46,906 bases of DNA from assembly GCF_014197615.1 (NCBI RefSeq), contig NZ_JACIFY010000031.1:1-46906 (forward strand). The letters are read 5' to 3'. This document shows, one piece after another, positions 7,799 to 15,415 of the stretch. The notes below the pieces were generated by a model that saw nothing but the letters and a program-made list of their open reading frames with translations, was not told where the DNA came from and did not search any database. This DNA is from Rhizobium esperanzae (lineage in GTDB: Bacteria > Pseudomonadota > Alphaproteobacteria > Rhizobiales > Rhizobiaceae). Both the position numbers and the translations under genes were made by a program. Position 1 is the stretch's first letter; each line of letters begins with the position of its first letter.

Positions 7799-8567
7799 GG
7801 GAAGACCTCGCATTCTGATCCTCGGCGGCACCGGTGAAGCGCGCCTGCTCGCCGAAGCGCTGGCGGCTCGGGGAGATTGCGATATTCTTCTGTCGCTGGC
7901 CGGACGCACGGAGAAACCGGCCGCTCAGCCGGTTCCGGTTCGTATCGGCGGTTTTGGCGGTGCGGCGGCGCTTGCCGATTTCCTGAAGGCCGGTGGATAT
8001 GATCTGCTGATCGACGCCACGCATCCCTTCGCCGAGCATATTTCCGCCAATGCCGCCTTTGCGGCCGAGGCGACCGGTCTTGCTGCAATCGCTCTCTGCC
8101 GTCCAGAATGGCAGCGTCTGCCGGACGACCGCTGGCGGGACGTGCGGAGCATTCCGGCTGCCGTCGCGGCACTCGGCCCCTCCCCTCGCCATGTCTTCCT
8201 GGCGACGGGCCGGCAGGGCGCGCATCATGCGGAAGCGGCGCCGCAGCATCATTATCTCATCCGCAGCGTCGATCCCGTCGAACCGCCGCCGGCGCTTGCC
8301 AATGTCGACTACGTCCTCGATCGCGGCCCGTTCACCCTGGAAGGCGAAAGCGCCTTGCTGAAGCAGCACGGCATCGACGTTATCATTGCCAAGAACAGCG
8401 GCGGGACCGCCACCTATGCGAAGATCGAGGCAGCCCGCCTGCTCGGCATCGAGGTGCTGATGGTGGCGCGCGCAACGGCCTCCACTGTCAGGACGGTCGA
8501 CACTGTCGAGGCGGCGCTGGCGGCGATCGATCACCTCTTCCCCTCCGCCATGAAACGCGGGGTATAG
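7797..8567 (+). CDS. cobK: Precorrin-6A reductase CobK
   Basis: A 256-residue NADPH-dependent reductase that converts precorrin-6A to dihydro-precorrin-6A (6B). The N-terminal RILILGGTGEARLLAEAL is the dinucleotide-binding motif, and DATHPFAEHIS near residue 75, VFLATGRQG near 137 and IAKNSGG near 198 are characteristic of the family. AGGAGAG 9 nt upstream supports ATG 7797. It is the only plus-strand gene of the cob block: it starts on top of the cobL start and its 3' end overlaps the cobJ 3' end by 37 bp. It therefore needs its own promoter, which would have to lie inside cobL. The inverted cobK position resembles other alphaproteobacterial cobF-M clusters, as far as I recall. Confidence 0.94.
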   Translation: MGRPRILILGGTGEARLLAEALAARGDCDILLSLAGRTEKPAAQPVPVRIGGFGGAAALADFLKAGGYDLLIDATHPFAEHISANAAFAAEATGLAAIALCRPEWQRLPDDRWRDVRSIPAAVAALGPSPRHVFLATGRQGAHHAEAAPQHHYLIRSVDPVEPPPALANVDYVLDRGPFTLEGESALLKQHGIDVIIAKNSGGTATYAKIEAARLLGIEVLMVARATASTVRTVDTVEAALAAIDHLFPSAMKRGV

Positions 8568-9295
8568 ACGAGATCCGGCCGGCCGGGCCGCGTGACGATG
8601 CGCGTCTCGGCCGAGCCGATGATGATGCAGGTGGCCATATCGGCAATCGCGGCATCGGCCTGCGCCAGCGGCTGTACCGCGATGCGCTCATCCGGCCGTC
8701 CGGCCGCCCGGCCGAAAATAACCGGCGTCGTTGCGGGCAGATGGTCGCGCAACAGCTTGAAGGCGTCGCCGAGCTGCCAGGGCCGCGCCCGGCTGATCGG
8801 ATTATAAAGGGCGATGACAAAGCCTGCCTTCGCCGCCAGTTCAAGACGTTTTTCTATGATATTCCAAGGTTTTAGATTGTCGGACAGCGAGATGGCGCAA
8901 AAATCGTGGCCAAGTGGCGCGCCGGCCCTTGCTGCCACCGCCAGCATCGCCGTGATGCCGGGCAGGATGGTGAGATCGACCGCGCGCCAGGCTGCCGGCC
9001 CGTTCTCGATCGCCTCGCAGACGGCTGCCGCCATGGCAAAGACGCCGGGGTCGCCGCCGGAGACGACGCAGACCTTGGCACCGTCAGCCGCCATCGAAAG
9101 TGCGGCGCCTGCCCTGCTCAGCTCTTCGCGATTGTCCGAGGCATGGCGCAGCTGATCGGAACGCAGCTGCAGTCTGTCGAGATAAGGTCCGTAACCGAAG
9201 AAATCCGTTGCCTGATCGACGGCGGCCAGCGCTTCCGGCGTCATCTGCTCGGGATTGCCGGGACCGGTGCCGATCACGAAAAGCCAGCCGCTCAT
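8531..9295 (-). CDS. cobJ: Precorrin-3B C17-methyltransferase CobJ
   Basis: A 254-residue tetrapyrrole methylase that methylates C-17 and drives ring contraction of precorrin-3B to precorrin-4. The GTGPGNPEQMTPEA loop at the N-terminus, VVSGGDPGVFAMA near residue 78 and LPGITAMLAVAARAGAPLGHDF are the SAM-site motifs. ALYNPISRARPWQ is typical of CobJ/CbiH. Its start overlaps the cobI stop by 4 nt (ATGA), indicating translational coupling, and its 3' end overlaps convergent cobK. Confidence 0.95.
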   Translation of the reverse strand: MSGWLFVIGTGPGNPEQMTPEALAAVDQATDFFGYGPYLDRLQLRSDQLRHASDNREELSRAGAALSMAADGAKVCVVSGGDPGVFAMAAAVCEAIENGPAAWRAVDLTILPGITAMLAVAARAGAPLGHDFCAISLSDNLKPWNIIEKRLELAAKAGFVIALYNPISRARPWQLGDAFKLLRDHLPATTPVIFGRAAGRPDERIAVQPLAQADAAIADMATCIIIGSAETRIVTRPGRPDLVYTPRFMAEGKR

Positions 9296-10023
9296 CGGCT
9301 GCCCTCCCAGCCCGGCACCAGCACGAGCGAAAAATACGGCGCGTCGCCCTCGGTTCTGTCGGCAAGCTTTTCCATCGCCGCATTCGCCATGGTGCCGCGC
9401 TCGACATAGACGGCTTCGGCAAGCCGGCCGGCTGCCGCGAGCGCCCGGCGGATCTTCGGCAGGTTGCGGCCGACCTTCATGATGACGGCGGCCTGGGTAT
9501 CGGCAAGGCGCCGCGTCAGCTCGGGCTCGGCCATCGTACCCGGCAGTACGGAAAGCACGTCGTCGCCCTGAACGATCGGCAGACCGGCCAGCGACCAGCA
9601 GCCCGACATGGCGCTGATGCCGGGGATCACTTCCGTCGGGTAACGCTGGGAAAGCCTGACATGCAGGTGCATATAAGAGCCGTAGAACAGCGGATCGCCT
9701 TCGCTGAGCACGGCGACGGTCCGCCCGGCATCGAGATACAAGGCAACGGCCTCGGCGGAGCGATCATAGAACTCCGTGATCAGGCTGCGGTAGCGTTCGT
9801 CGTTTTTGTCGATCTCGGTGGTGACGGGATAATAGAGCGGCAGCAGCGTTATGCCGGGTTTCAGCAGCGGCTCGACGATCGCCTTGCCGTTGCCCCCCCT
9901 GCCCTGCTTGGCGAAATAGGCAATCACGTCAGCGCCTTCGATGGCCCGGACGGCCTTGAGGGTCAAAAGCTCCGGGTCGCCGGGACCGGTGCCGACGCCG
10001 ATGAGACGGCCTGATGTCGTCAT
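9292..10023 (-). CDS. cobI: Precorrin-2 C20-methyltransferase CobI
   Basis: A 243-residue SAM-dependent methylase that adds the C-20 methyl group to precorrin-2, giving precorrin-3A. Family signatures are LIGVGTGPGDPELLTLKA (residues 7-24), VLSEGDPLFYGSY near residue 104 and EVIPGISAMS near residue 130. It is coupled at both ends by 4-nt overlaps: its ATG overlaps the cobH stop and its stop overlaps the cobJ ATG. It catalyses the first committed step of the cobalt-late pathway in this operon; the gene for uroporphyrinogen methylation (cobA) is not in the window. Confidence 0.95.
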   Translation of the reverse strand: MTTSGRLIGVGTGPGDPELLTLKAVRAIEGADVIAYFAKQGRGGNGKAIVEPLLKPGITLLPLYYPVTTEIDKNDERYRSLITEFYDRSAEAVALYLDAGRTVAVLSEGDPLFYGSYMHLHVRLSQRYPTEVIPGISAMSGCWSLAGLPIVQGDDVLSVLPGTMAEPELTRRLADTQAAVIMKVGRNLPKIRRALAAAGRLAEAVYVERGTMANAAMEKLADRTEGDAPYFSLVLVPGWEGSR

Positions 10024-10652
10024 AGGCCGGGCCTCGCCAGTGCATTGATCGCAGCCGCCGTCATGGCGCTGCCGCCGAGCCGGCCGCGCACGATGGCAAA
10101 GGGAACGCCATAGGAATTCTCCGCCAGCGCGTCCTTCGATTCCGCCGCGCCGACAAAGCCGACAGGCATGCCGAGGATCGCCGCCGGTTTCGGGGCGCCG
10201 TCGCGCAGAAGTTCGAGCAGGTGAAACAGCGCGGTCGGCGCGTTGCCGATCGCAACGACGCTGCCGCCGAGCCGGTCGAGCCAGAGATGCATGGCCGCGG
10301 CCGATCGCGTATTGCCCGTCTCGCGCGCCAATTCAGGCGTGGCGGGATCGCGCAGCGTGCAGATCACCTCGTTCAGCGCCGGCAGCCGCGCCCGGGTCAC
10401 GCCGTGCGAGACCATTTCCGCATCGCAGAAGATCGGCGCCCCGGTCTTCAGTGCGGCGCGCGCCGCACCGACGACATCGGCGGAGAAGACGAAATGCTCC
10501 GCCGCCTCGACCAGCCCGCAGGCATGGATCATGCGCACAGCGATTTCGGCCTGCTCTTCGCTGAAGCGAGAAAGATCGGCTTCGGCGCGGATGATCGCGA
10601 AGGAACGCTCGTAGATCGCGTCGCCGCTGCGGATATAATCGTAGTCTGGCAT
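10020..10652 (-). CDS. cobH: Precorrin-8X methylmutase CobH
   Basis: A 210-residue precorrin isomerase that moves a methyl group from C-11 to C-12, producing hydrogenobyrinate. The catalytic His is residue 43 in MIHACG, matching the position known for the well-studied CobH. The segments DAEMVSHGVTRARLP and AESKDALAENSYGVPFAIV are nearly diagnostic of the family. It starts 2 bp after the cobG stop and overlaps cobI by 4 nt. It is a single-domain protein of normal length. Confidence 0.96.
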   Translation of the reverse strand: MPDYDYIRSGDAIYERSFAIIRAEADLSRFSEEQAEIAVRMIHACGLVEAAEHFVFSADVVGAARAALKTGAPIFCDAEMVSHGVTRARLPALNEVICTLRDPATPELARETGNTRSAAAMHLWLDRLGGSVVAIGNAPTALFHLLELLRDGAPKPAAILGMPVGFVGAAESKDALAENSYGVPFAIVRGRLGGSAMTAAAINALARPGL

Positions 10653-10654
10653 AC

Positions 10655-12043
10655 TTATTCCTGTCGCAGCGCCTCTAAAACGCCGGTTGCGCCAAGCCGT
10701 GTAAGGCAGGCGGCAGCCGATTCGCCAGCGCTTCTGTTGTCTTCGATGGACCGGGCGAGCCTCTCTATAGCGAAATCGATCCGACCGCCAGCGATCCGTT
10801 CATCCGGGCGATCGGCGGCAAGCCCGTTGAGGATGAGGTCGTAACCTTCGGCCGTGCCGGTCAGGGTCAACGCCGGCCGGGCATGGGCGCAGCCCTTGGC
10901 GCAGCCGGAGAGATGCAGCGTCAGCGAACCGTCGAAGAGGGCAGGCGCCGCGGCAAGGATGCGGCGCGCCAGCGTTCTTGTCTCATAGAAGGCGGAGCCA
11001 CAGCCGCCGGCGCCGGCGCAGGCGGCGATATGCTCGCTGCTCTCGCCGGCCTGCGCGCTGAAACCATGCTTGGTTGCTGCGATCTGCATAGCCGGCACTG
11101 TATCTGCAGGCAGCCCGATGAGGAAGAAACCGCGGTCGGGTGCAAGCCGAATGGCGGCTGCGCCATGGGCGCTGGCGAGATCGATGAGGGCGGTCAGATC
11201 GGCTGCCCGCATCTGTCCGAATTCCGGCCTGATGCCGAGTACGGTTTTGCCGTCTGCAAGGCGATGCAGGCCGGAAAGCGGCATGCTTGCTGCGCGTGAC
11301 GGAATGGCGCGAAGGCTATCCATGGCGGGGAAACGTGCCCGCAGAAGCGCCGGATCGATATGCCGTGCCCGCCTGCCCTGCCCGAGCGCTGCCAGCAGGC
11401 TCAGAATGTCGCCGACGGCCGATATCGCCGCCTCCGCAGGACCGACCGACACGGGCGTTGCCGTCTCGCCATCGCCATTGATCGCGACAAGCCAATCGGC
11501 GTGAGACGAGGCGACGAGACGAATATCGGCGGAAAGTGCCAACAGATTGAATGCTCCACCGCCATCGACGACGATCGATAGTTTCGGCGCAAGCCGCGGC
11601 GAGGCGAGGCGATCGCGGAGCGTGCCGCGCAATGCCAGTTCCATCGTCGCCGGGTCGCTTGCCTCTTCCGGGTCGATGCCGTGCAGCGGCGAGATTTCGA
11701 TCGCCGGCCCGTCCGGCACGGTGATCCCGGCGGCATCGATATCGGCAGCGAGTTGGCCAACGGTCTCGGCCCGCAGCCCGCGGATCTGCAGATTGCCGCG
11801 CGCGGTGATCTCGAGAATGCCGTTTCCGCGTGCGGCAGCGGCGCGGGCAAGGCTTGAAAATTGCGACAGCGTCAAGGCGCCGCCGGCGGGGCGCAGCCGC
11901 ACCAGCAGGCCGTCACCGGTCGGCATCGGCGCGGCAAGGGCAGGGCAGGCGCCGCGGGCGCGGATTTTCGCCGTGGGGCGACCGTGCCGGTCTGTCTCGC
12001 CTGTCCTGTCGATCGCTGTGACGGCCTCAATGCCCATGCTCAA
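10655..12043 (-). CDS. cobG: Precorrin-3B synthase CobG (Fe-S monooxygenase)
   Basis: A 462-residue enzyme with two sulphite/nitrite-reductase-like repeats that hydroxylates precorrin-3A with O2. The [4Fe-4S] cysteines are visible in the C-terminal half as C-x5-C (ACAGAGGCG) and C-x3-C (GCAKGCAH). Its presence, in place of an anaerobic alternative, shows that the pathway is the oxygen-dependent cobalt-late route. It may begin at the first ATG (12043) or at the third codon. A 67-bp gap separates it from cobF, the largest gap in the operon. Confidence 0.94.
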   Translation of the reverse strand: MSMGIEAVTAIDRTGETDRHGRPTAKIRARGACPALAAPMPTGDGLLVRLRPAGGALTLSQFSSLARAAAARGNGILEITARGNLQIRGLRAETVGQLAADIDAAGITVPDGPAIEISPLHGIDPEEASDPATMELALRGTLRDRLASPRLAPKLSIVVDGGGAFNLLALSADIRLVASSHADWLVAINGDGETATPVSVGPAEAAISAVGDILSLLAALGQGRRARHIDPALLRARFPAMDSLRAIPSRAASMPLSGLHRLADGKTVLGIRPEFGQMRAADLTALIDLASAHGAAAIRLAPDRGFFLIGLPADTVPAMQIAATKHGFSAQAGESSEHIAACAGAGGCGSAFYETRTLARRILAAAPALFDGSLTLHLSGCAKGCAHARPALTLTGTAEGYDLILNGLAADRPDERIAGGRIDFAIERLARSIEDNRSAGESAAACLTRLGATGVLEALRQE

Positions 12044-12110
12044 TCCTCTGACGATGTCTTACATGATCGCAGCCGGTGCGGCAAAACACGATGGAAACGG
12101 TTCTGGCCGG

Positions 12111-12875
12111 CTATTCCTCGAAATCCTGTCCCTTGCGCAGGAGATAGATGTCCATGATCCAGCCGTGCCGTTGCCTGGCCTCCGCCCTCAGCGTCAGAAT
12201 GTCGGCGGCGATATCGCCGAGCCGTCCGGATCTGACGATCTCATCCGGGGTGCCGAGATAGGCGCCCCAGAAGATCTCGGCATCGGGATCGTCGATTTTC
12301 GCAAAGGCCTGTTCGCCGTCGAGCATGACGACAGTCGACGCCGCCTGGAGCCCGTCCTGCGCCAATCTCCGCCCGGTGGTGATCTCGATCGGCTTGCCGA
12401 CAAGATTGAGCGGGATTTTGTGGCTGGCCGCCAGGGCCTGGATGCTGGTGATGCCGGGAACGACGCTGAAATCGAAATCCAGCCCGGCTGCCTGCCGCAC
12501 GCGTTCGATGATGCGGATCGTGCTGTCGTAGAGGCTGGGATCGCCCCAGACGAGAAAGGCGCCGCTGCCGTCATCCGGAAGGCTGGAGATCAGCTCTTGA
12601 TAGATGCGGGCGATCTCGGCATGCCAGGCGTCGACGCTTTGGGCGTAGCTTCTGTCTGCCGTCTGGCGTTGCGGCACCTCGAATTCCGAGATCCTGACGC
12701 CCGGCTGCGTGATATAGCGTTCGCAGATGTCGCGCCGAACCGCGGCGAGCTCTTCCTTGCCGGCGCCCTTGACCGGCAGGAAGATCGCATCGGCTGCGTT
12801 CATCGCATTGATCGCCTGTATGGTCACGTGCTCCGGGTTGCCCGTGCCGATGCCGATGATAAGGATATGCCTCAA
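12111..12875 (-). CDS. cobF: Precorrin-6A synthase (deacetylating) CobF
   Basis: A 254-residue tetrapyrrole methylase that methylates C-1 of precorrin-5 and releases acetate. HILIIGIGTGNPEHVT is the N-terminal SAM loop, followed by AIFLPVKGAGKEEL and VWGDPSLYDSTIRI, as in known CobF proteins. I place the start at TTG 12875 because GGGAG lies 8 nt upstream and the protein then begins right at the conserved strand. A longer in-frame ATG at 12929 would add 18 unconserved residues. It is the first gene of the minus-strand cob operon, and its promoter must share the intergenic region with parS and the repA promoter. Confidence 0.92.
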   Translation of the reverse strand: MRHILIIGIGTGNPEHVTIQAINAMNAADAIFLPVKGAGKEELAAVRRDICERYITQPGVRISEFEVPQRQTADRSYAQSVDAWHAEIARIYQELISSLPDDGSGAFLVWGDPSLYDSTIRIIERVRQAAGLDFDFSVVPGITSIQALAASHKIPLNLVGKPIEITTGRRLAQDGLQAASTVVMLDGEQAFAKIDDPDAEIFWGAYLGTPDEIVRSGRLGDIAADILTLRAEARQRHGWIMDIYLLRKGQDFEE

Positions 12876-12943
12876 GCCGATACTCCCGTGATTCCTGGCG
12901 GTCTTGCCGAAAAAGCCGGTTCGCCGCAAGGGCGCGGCAGCGA

Positions 12944-12959
12944 GTTGGCCGCGGCCAAC
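12944..12959. promoter_or_regulatory. parS centromere site upstream of repA
   Basis: GTTGGCCGCGGCCAAC is a perfect 16-bp palindrome matching the repABC parS consensus GTTnnnnGCnnnnAAC. An identical copy lies inside the repB coding region at 14319-14334. RepB (ParB-type) is expected to load here for plasmid segregation. It sits between cobF and repA. Confidence 0.88.
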
Positions 12960-13015
12960 CGAGCCTGTGGACGCGCTGGAGCGCTATTCTTGCTGCAAAT
13001 CCCGAATCGTGTCAC

Positions 13016-13062
13016 TTTCGATACGCTTTTTGACGCTATATTGACAGAAAAGCGCATCGAAA
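13016..13062. promoter_or_regulatory. RepA operator and repA promoter region (large inverted repeat)
   Basis: TTTCGATACGCTTTT (13016-13030) and AAAAGCGCATCGAAA (13048-13062) are inverted arms matching at 14 of 15 positions across a 17-bp spacer. The spacer holds TATATT (13037-13042), a plausible -10 box. The arrangement just upstream of the repA start fits the autorepression operator of RepA in repABC plasmids; the direct evidence is the palindrome and its position. Confidence 0.7.
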
Positions 13063-13075
13063 AGGATTGGGTGTT

Positions 13076-14272
13076 TTGGACAACATTAGCGTATCGACGA
13101 CAGATGTGCGGATCGAGCGGCATGCGAACCAGCTTTCGCGGCAGCTGAAGCTGCTCCGCGACAAGCTGTTCCCGCCGCTCGCGCAGAAGACGCTGCGCAC
13201 ATTCTCCTCCGGCGAGGCGGCGCAGATGATCGGCGTTTCCGACGGCTATCTCCGGCAGCTTTCGCTCGATGGCAAGGGCCCGCAGCCGGAGCTTTCCCAG
13301 AACGGCCGGCGCTCCTATACGCTCGGCCAGATCAATGAATTGCGCCATTATATGGCAAAGCTCAAGCCGAAGGACGCGCTCAGCTATCTGCCCTGGCGGC
13401 GCCCCGGCGAGAAGCTGCAGACGGTTGCCGTCACCAATTTCAAGGGCGGCTCGGCCAAGACGACGACGACACTTTATCTGGCGCAGTATCTGGCGCTGGA
13501 GGGTTACCGGGTGCTCGCCATCGATCTCGATCCGCAGGCCTCGCTGTCTTCCATGCTCGGCGTCCAGCCGGAATTCGATCTTGCCGACGGCGATACGCTT
13601 TATGGCGCCATCCGCTACGATGCCGGCCGCAAGCCGCTGAAGGACATCGTTCGCAAGACCTATTTCGACGGGCTCGATCTGGTGCCGGGCAATCTCGAAC
13701 TGATGGAATTCGAACATGAGACGCCGAGGGCGCTCAACGATCGCCAGAAGCCGGCTGAACTGTTCTTCCGCCGTGTTGGCGTTGCCATCGCCGAGGTCGA
13801 GGCCAATTACGACGTCGTGGTGATCGACTGCCCGCCGCAGCTCGGTTACCTCACGCTCGGCGCCGTCTGCGCCGCCACGTCGCTGCTGATCACCATCCAT
13901 CCGCAGATGGTCGATGTCGCCTCCATGTCGCAGTTTCTGCTGATGACGTCCGATCTGCTCTCCGTCGTGCGCAAGGCCGGCGGCGATCTGCAGCATGATT
14001 TCATCAAATACATCGTCACCCGTCACGAGCCTTTCGATGCGCCGCAGTCGCAGATCGTTGCCTTGCTGCGCAGCCTCTTCGGCGACGACGTGTTGACGGC
14101 AACCATTCTCAAATCGACAGCGATTGCCGATGCCGGCCTGACAAAGCAGACGCTTTTTGAAATCGAGAAGGGGCAGGTGCGGCGCTCGACCTATGATCGG
14201 GCGCTGGAATCGGTCAATGCCGCCAATGGCGAGGTTCTCGCCGGCATTCACAAAGCCTGGGGCCGCACATGA
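13076..14272 (+). CDS. repA: Plasmid partitioning ATPase RepA (ParA family)
   Basis: About 398 residues. The N-terminal helix-turn-helix segment (FSSGEAAQMIGVSDGYLRQL near residue 45) binds the operator. The deviant Walker A motif FKGGSAKTTT near residue 122, the DLDPQASL segment near 157 and the VIDCPPQLGYLTLGA Walker B region near 245 define the ParA ATPase. With RepB and parS it segregates the replicon, and it represses repABC transcription. No ATG is usable. TTG 13076 is preferred because AAGGA lies 9 nt upstream; TTG 13067, three codons earlier, touches that ribosome site. Its stop overlaps the repB start by 4 nt (ATGA). Confidence 0.96.
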   Translation: MDNISVSTTDVRIERHANQLSRQLKLLRDKLFPPLAQKTLRTFSSGEAAQMIGVSDGYLRQLSLDGKGPQPELSQNGRRSYTLGQINELRHYMAKLKPKDALSYLPWRRPGEKLQTVAVTNFKGGSAKTTTTLYLAQYLALEGYRVLAIDLDPQASLSSMLGVQPEFDLADGDTLYGAIRYDAGRKPLKDIVRKTYFDGLDLVPGNLELMEFEHETPRALNDRQKPAELFFRRVGVAIAEVEANYDVVVIDCPPQLGYLTLGAVCAATSLLITIHPQMVDVASMSQFLLMTSDLLSVVRKAGGDLQHDFIKYIVTRHEPFDAPQSQIVALLRSLFGDDVLTATILKSTAIADAGLTKQTLFEIEKGQVRRSTYDRALESVNAANGEVLAGIHKAWGRT

Positions 14273-15261
14273 GCAGACGCGATCGCCTGAAAGGCCTGTT
14301 CGACGATACGGCGCAGGAGTTGGCCGCGGCCAACTACGAGGAGACGTCTTTACGCGGATCGGCCGGGCCGGTGCGGACGATGGCGCTGACCCTCGGCCGC
14401 ATGGAGGAAGAGAGCAGGGCGATGGAAGCCGCCTTGCTCTCAGGCGAACGCATCGTCGAACTCGATCCGGATCTGATCGATTCTTCCTTCGTCCGCGACC
14501 GCCTTGCCGATCAGCTCGATATCGAGGACGAGCTGGTGCAGTCGATTGCCGAGAACGGCCAGGAAGTGCCGATCCTCGTTCGCCGTCATCCCGATGACGC
14601 GGAGCGCTATCAGATCGCCTACGGCCATCGCCGGCTGCAGGCCATCAAGCTGCTCGGGCGCAAGGTGCAGGCGATCGTTCGTCAGCTCGACGATACCGAT
14701 GTCGTCATCGCGCAGGGCATCGAAAATTCAGCGCGGCGCAATCTTTCCTATATCGAGCGCGCCGTCTTTGCCTTCAATCTCGAGCTCAAAGGCTTCGAGC
14801 GGCCGGTGATCATGAAGGCGCTGTCGACTGACAAAACCGAGCTGTCGAAGCTGTTATCCGTGGCAAAAGCCATTCCGGCCGAAATCGTCAGGTCGGTCGG
14901 CGCAGCACCCGGCATCGGACGGCGCAGGTGGATGGCGCTTGCCCAGGACTGGAACGGGATGACGGCCGCCCGGCTTGCCAAGCTCATTGCTTCGCAAGAT
15001 TTCCGAGCCGAAGAAAGCGACCGCCGTTTCGAATTGTTGGTTGCCGAGCTTGCCAGGAAAGAGGCGAAGCCCGAAGCCACGGAATATGACTGGAAGCCGA
15101 AGACCGGCGGCAAGATTGCCGGCCGAATCAAGAGCGCCGGCAATTCCTTCACGATCGCGTTGAAAACCGGCGATGCGCCGGATTTCGGCGCTTACATTTC
15201 ACGCCGCCTCGATGAGCTTTACGAAGCCTATCGGGCCGGCAAGTTGCAAGCAGGAGAGTAG
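14269..15261 (+). CDS. repB: Plasmid partitioning protein RepB (ParB family)
   Basis: A 330-residue parS-binding protein. The ParB/Srx core is visible as QSIAENGQEVPILVRRHP and YQIAYGHRRLQAIKLLG (GHRR motif near residue 121), followed by the ENSARRNLSYIERA segment and helix-turn-helix region near residues 160-200. The N-terminal 20 residues would contact RepA. The second parS palindrome lies inside the first 25 codons and encodes ELAAAN, so protein coding and centromere function share the same bases. It is coupled to repA by an ATGA overlap. Confidence 0.96.
   Translation: MSRRDRLKGLFDDTAQELAAANYEETSLRGSAGPVRTMALTLGRMEEESRAMEAALLSGERIVELDPDLIDSSFVRDRLADQLDIEDELVQSIAENGQEVPILVRRHPDDAERYQIAYGHRRLQAIKLLGRKVQAIVRQLDDTDVVIAQGIENSARRNLSYIERAVFAFNLELKGFERPVIMKALSTDKTELSKLLSVAKAIPAEIVRSVGAAPGIGRRRWMALAQDWNGMTAARLAKLIASQDFRAEESDRRFELLVAELARKEAKPEATEYDWKPKTGGKIAGRIKSAGNSFTIALKTGDAPDFGAYISRRLDELYEAYRAGKLQAGE
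14319..14334. promoter_or_regulatory. parS centromere site inside repB
   Basis: GTTGGCCGCGGCCAAC is identical in all 16 bases to the copy at 12944-12959 and fully matches the repABC parS consensus. It lies in the 5' coding part of repB, an unusual position compared with intergenic parS sites. Confidence 0.85.
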
Positions 15262-15269
15262 GCCGCAAA

Positions 15270-15322
15270 AGAAAAAAGCCTCCGAACGTTGCCGCCGCGG
15301 AAGCCTTTCTCATATCTGGACA
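15270..15322 (-). ncRNA. Antisense ctRNA (inc-alpha) controlling repC
   Basis: The repB-repC gap encodes, on the minus strand, a candidate RNA of about 50 nt. It ends in a terminator hairpin (GCTTCCG ... CGGAGGC, at 15278-15303) followed by six Ts (15277-15272). Its promoter is TTGACA at 15356-15351 and GATTCT at 15333-15328, with a 17-bp spacing. Position, size and terminator-like 3' end are exactly those of the small antisense RNA that limits RepC synthesis and sets copy number and incompatibility in repABC replicons. The ends are approximate. Confidence 0.8.
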
Positions 15323-15327
15323 ATCTG

Positions 15328-15356
15328 AGAATCGCACTTCCTCGAATCACTGTCAA
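15328..15356 (-). promoter_or_regulatory. Promoter of the ctRNA
   Basis: On the minus strand, a perfect -35 TTGACA (15356-15351) is followed by 17 bp and a weaker -10 GATTCT (15333-15328). It fires away from repC into the antisense RNA. Confidence 0.6.
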
Positions 15357-15415
15357 GCGTCTTCGGCATCCTTTTGGGTGGTAGGTTTCTTTTGCCTTGA
15401 GAAAAGGTGAGGGAC

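Noticed and set aside
12876..13015. Cobalamin riboswitch before cobF
   Set aside because: GCCAGGA near 12893-12899 on the minus strand faintly recalls a B12 box, but the rest of the box and the conserved upstream stems are missing and parS occupies the space.
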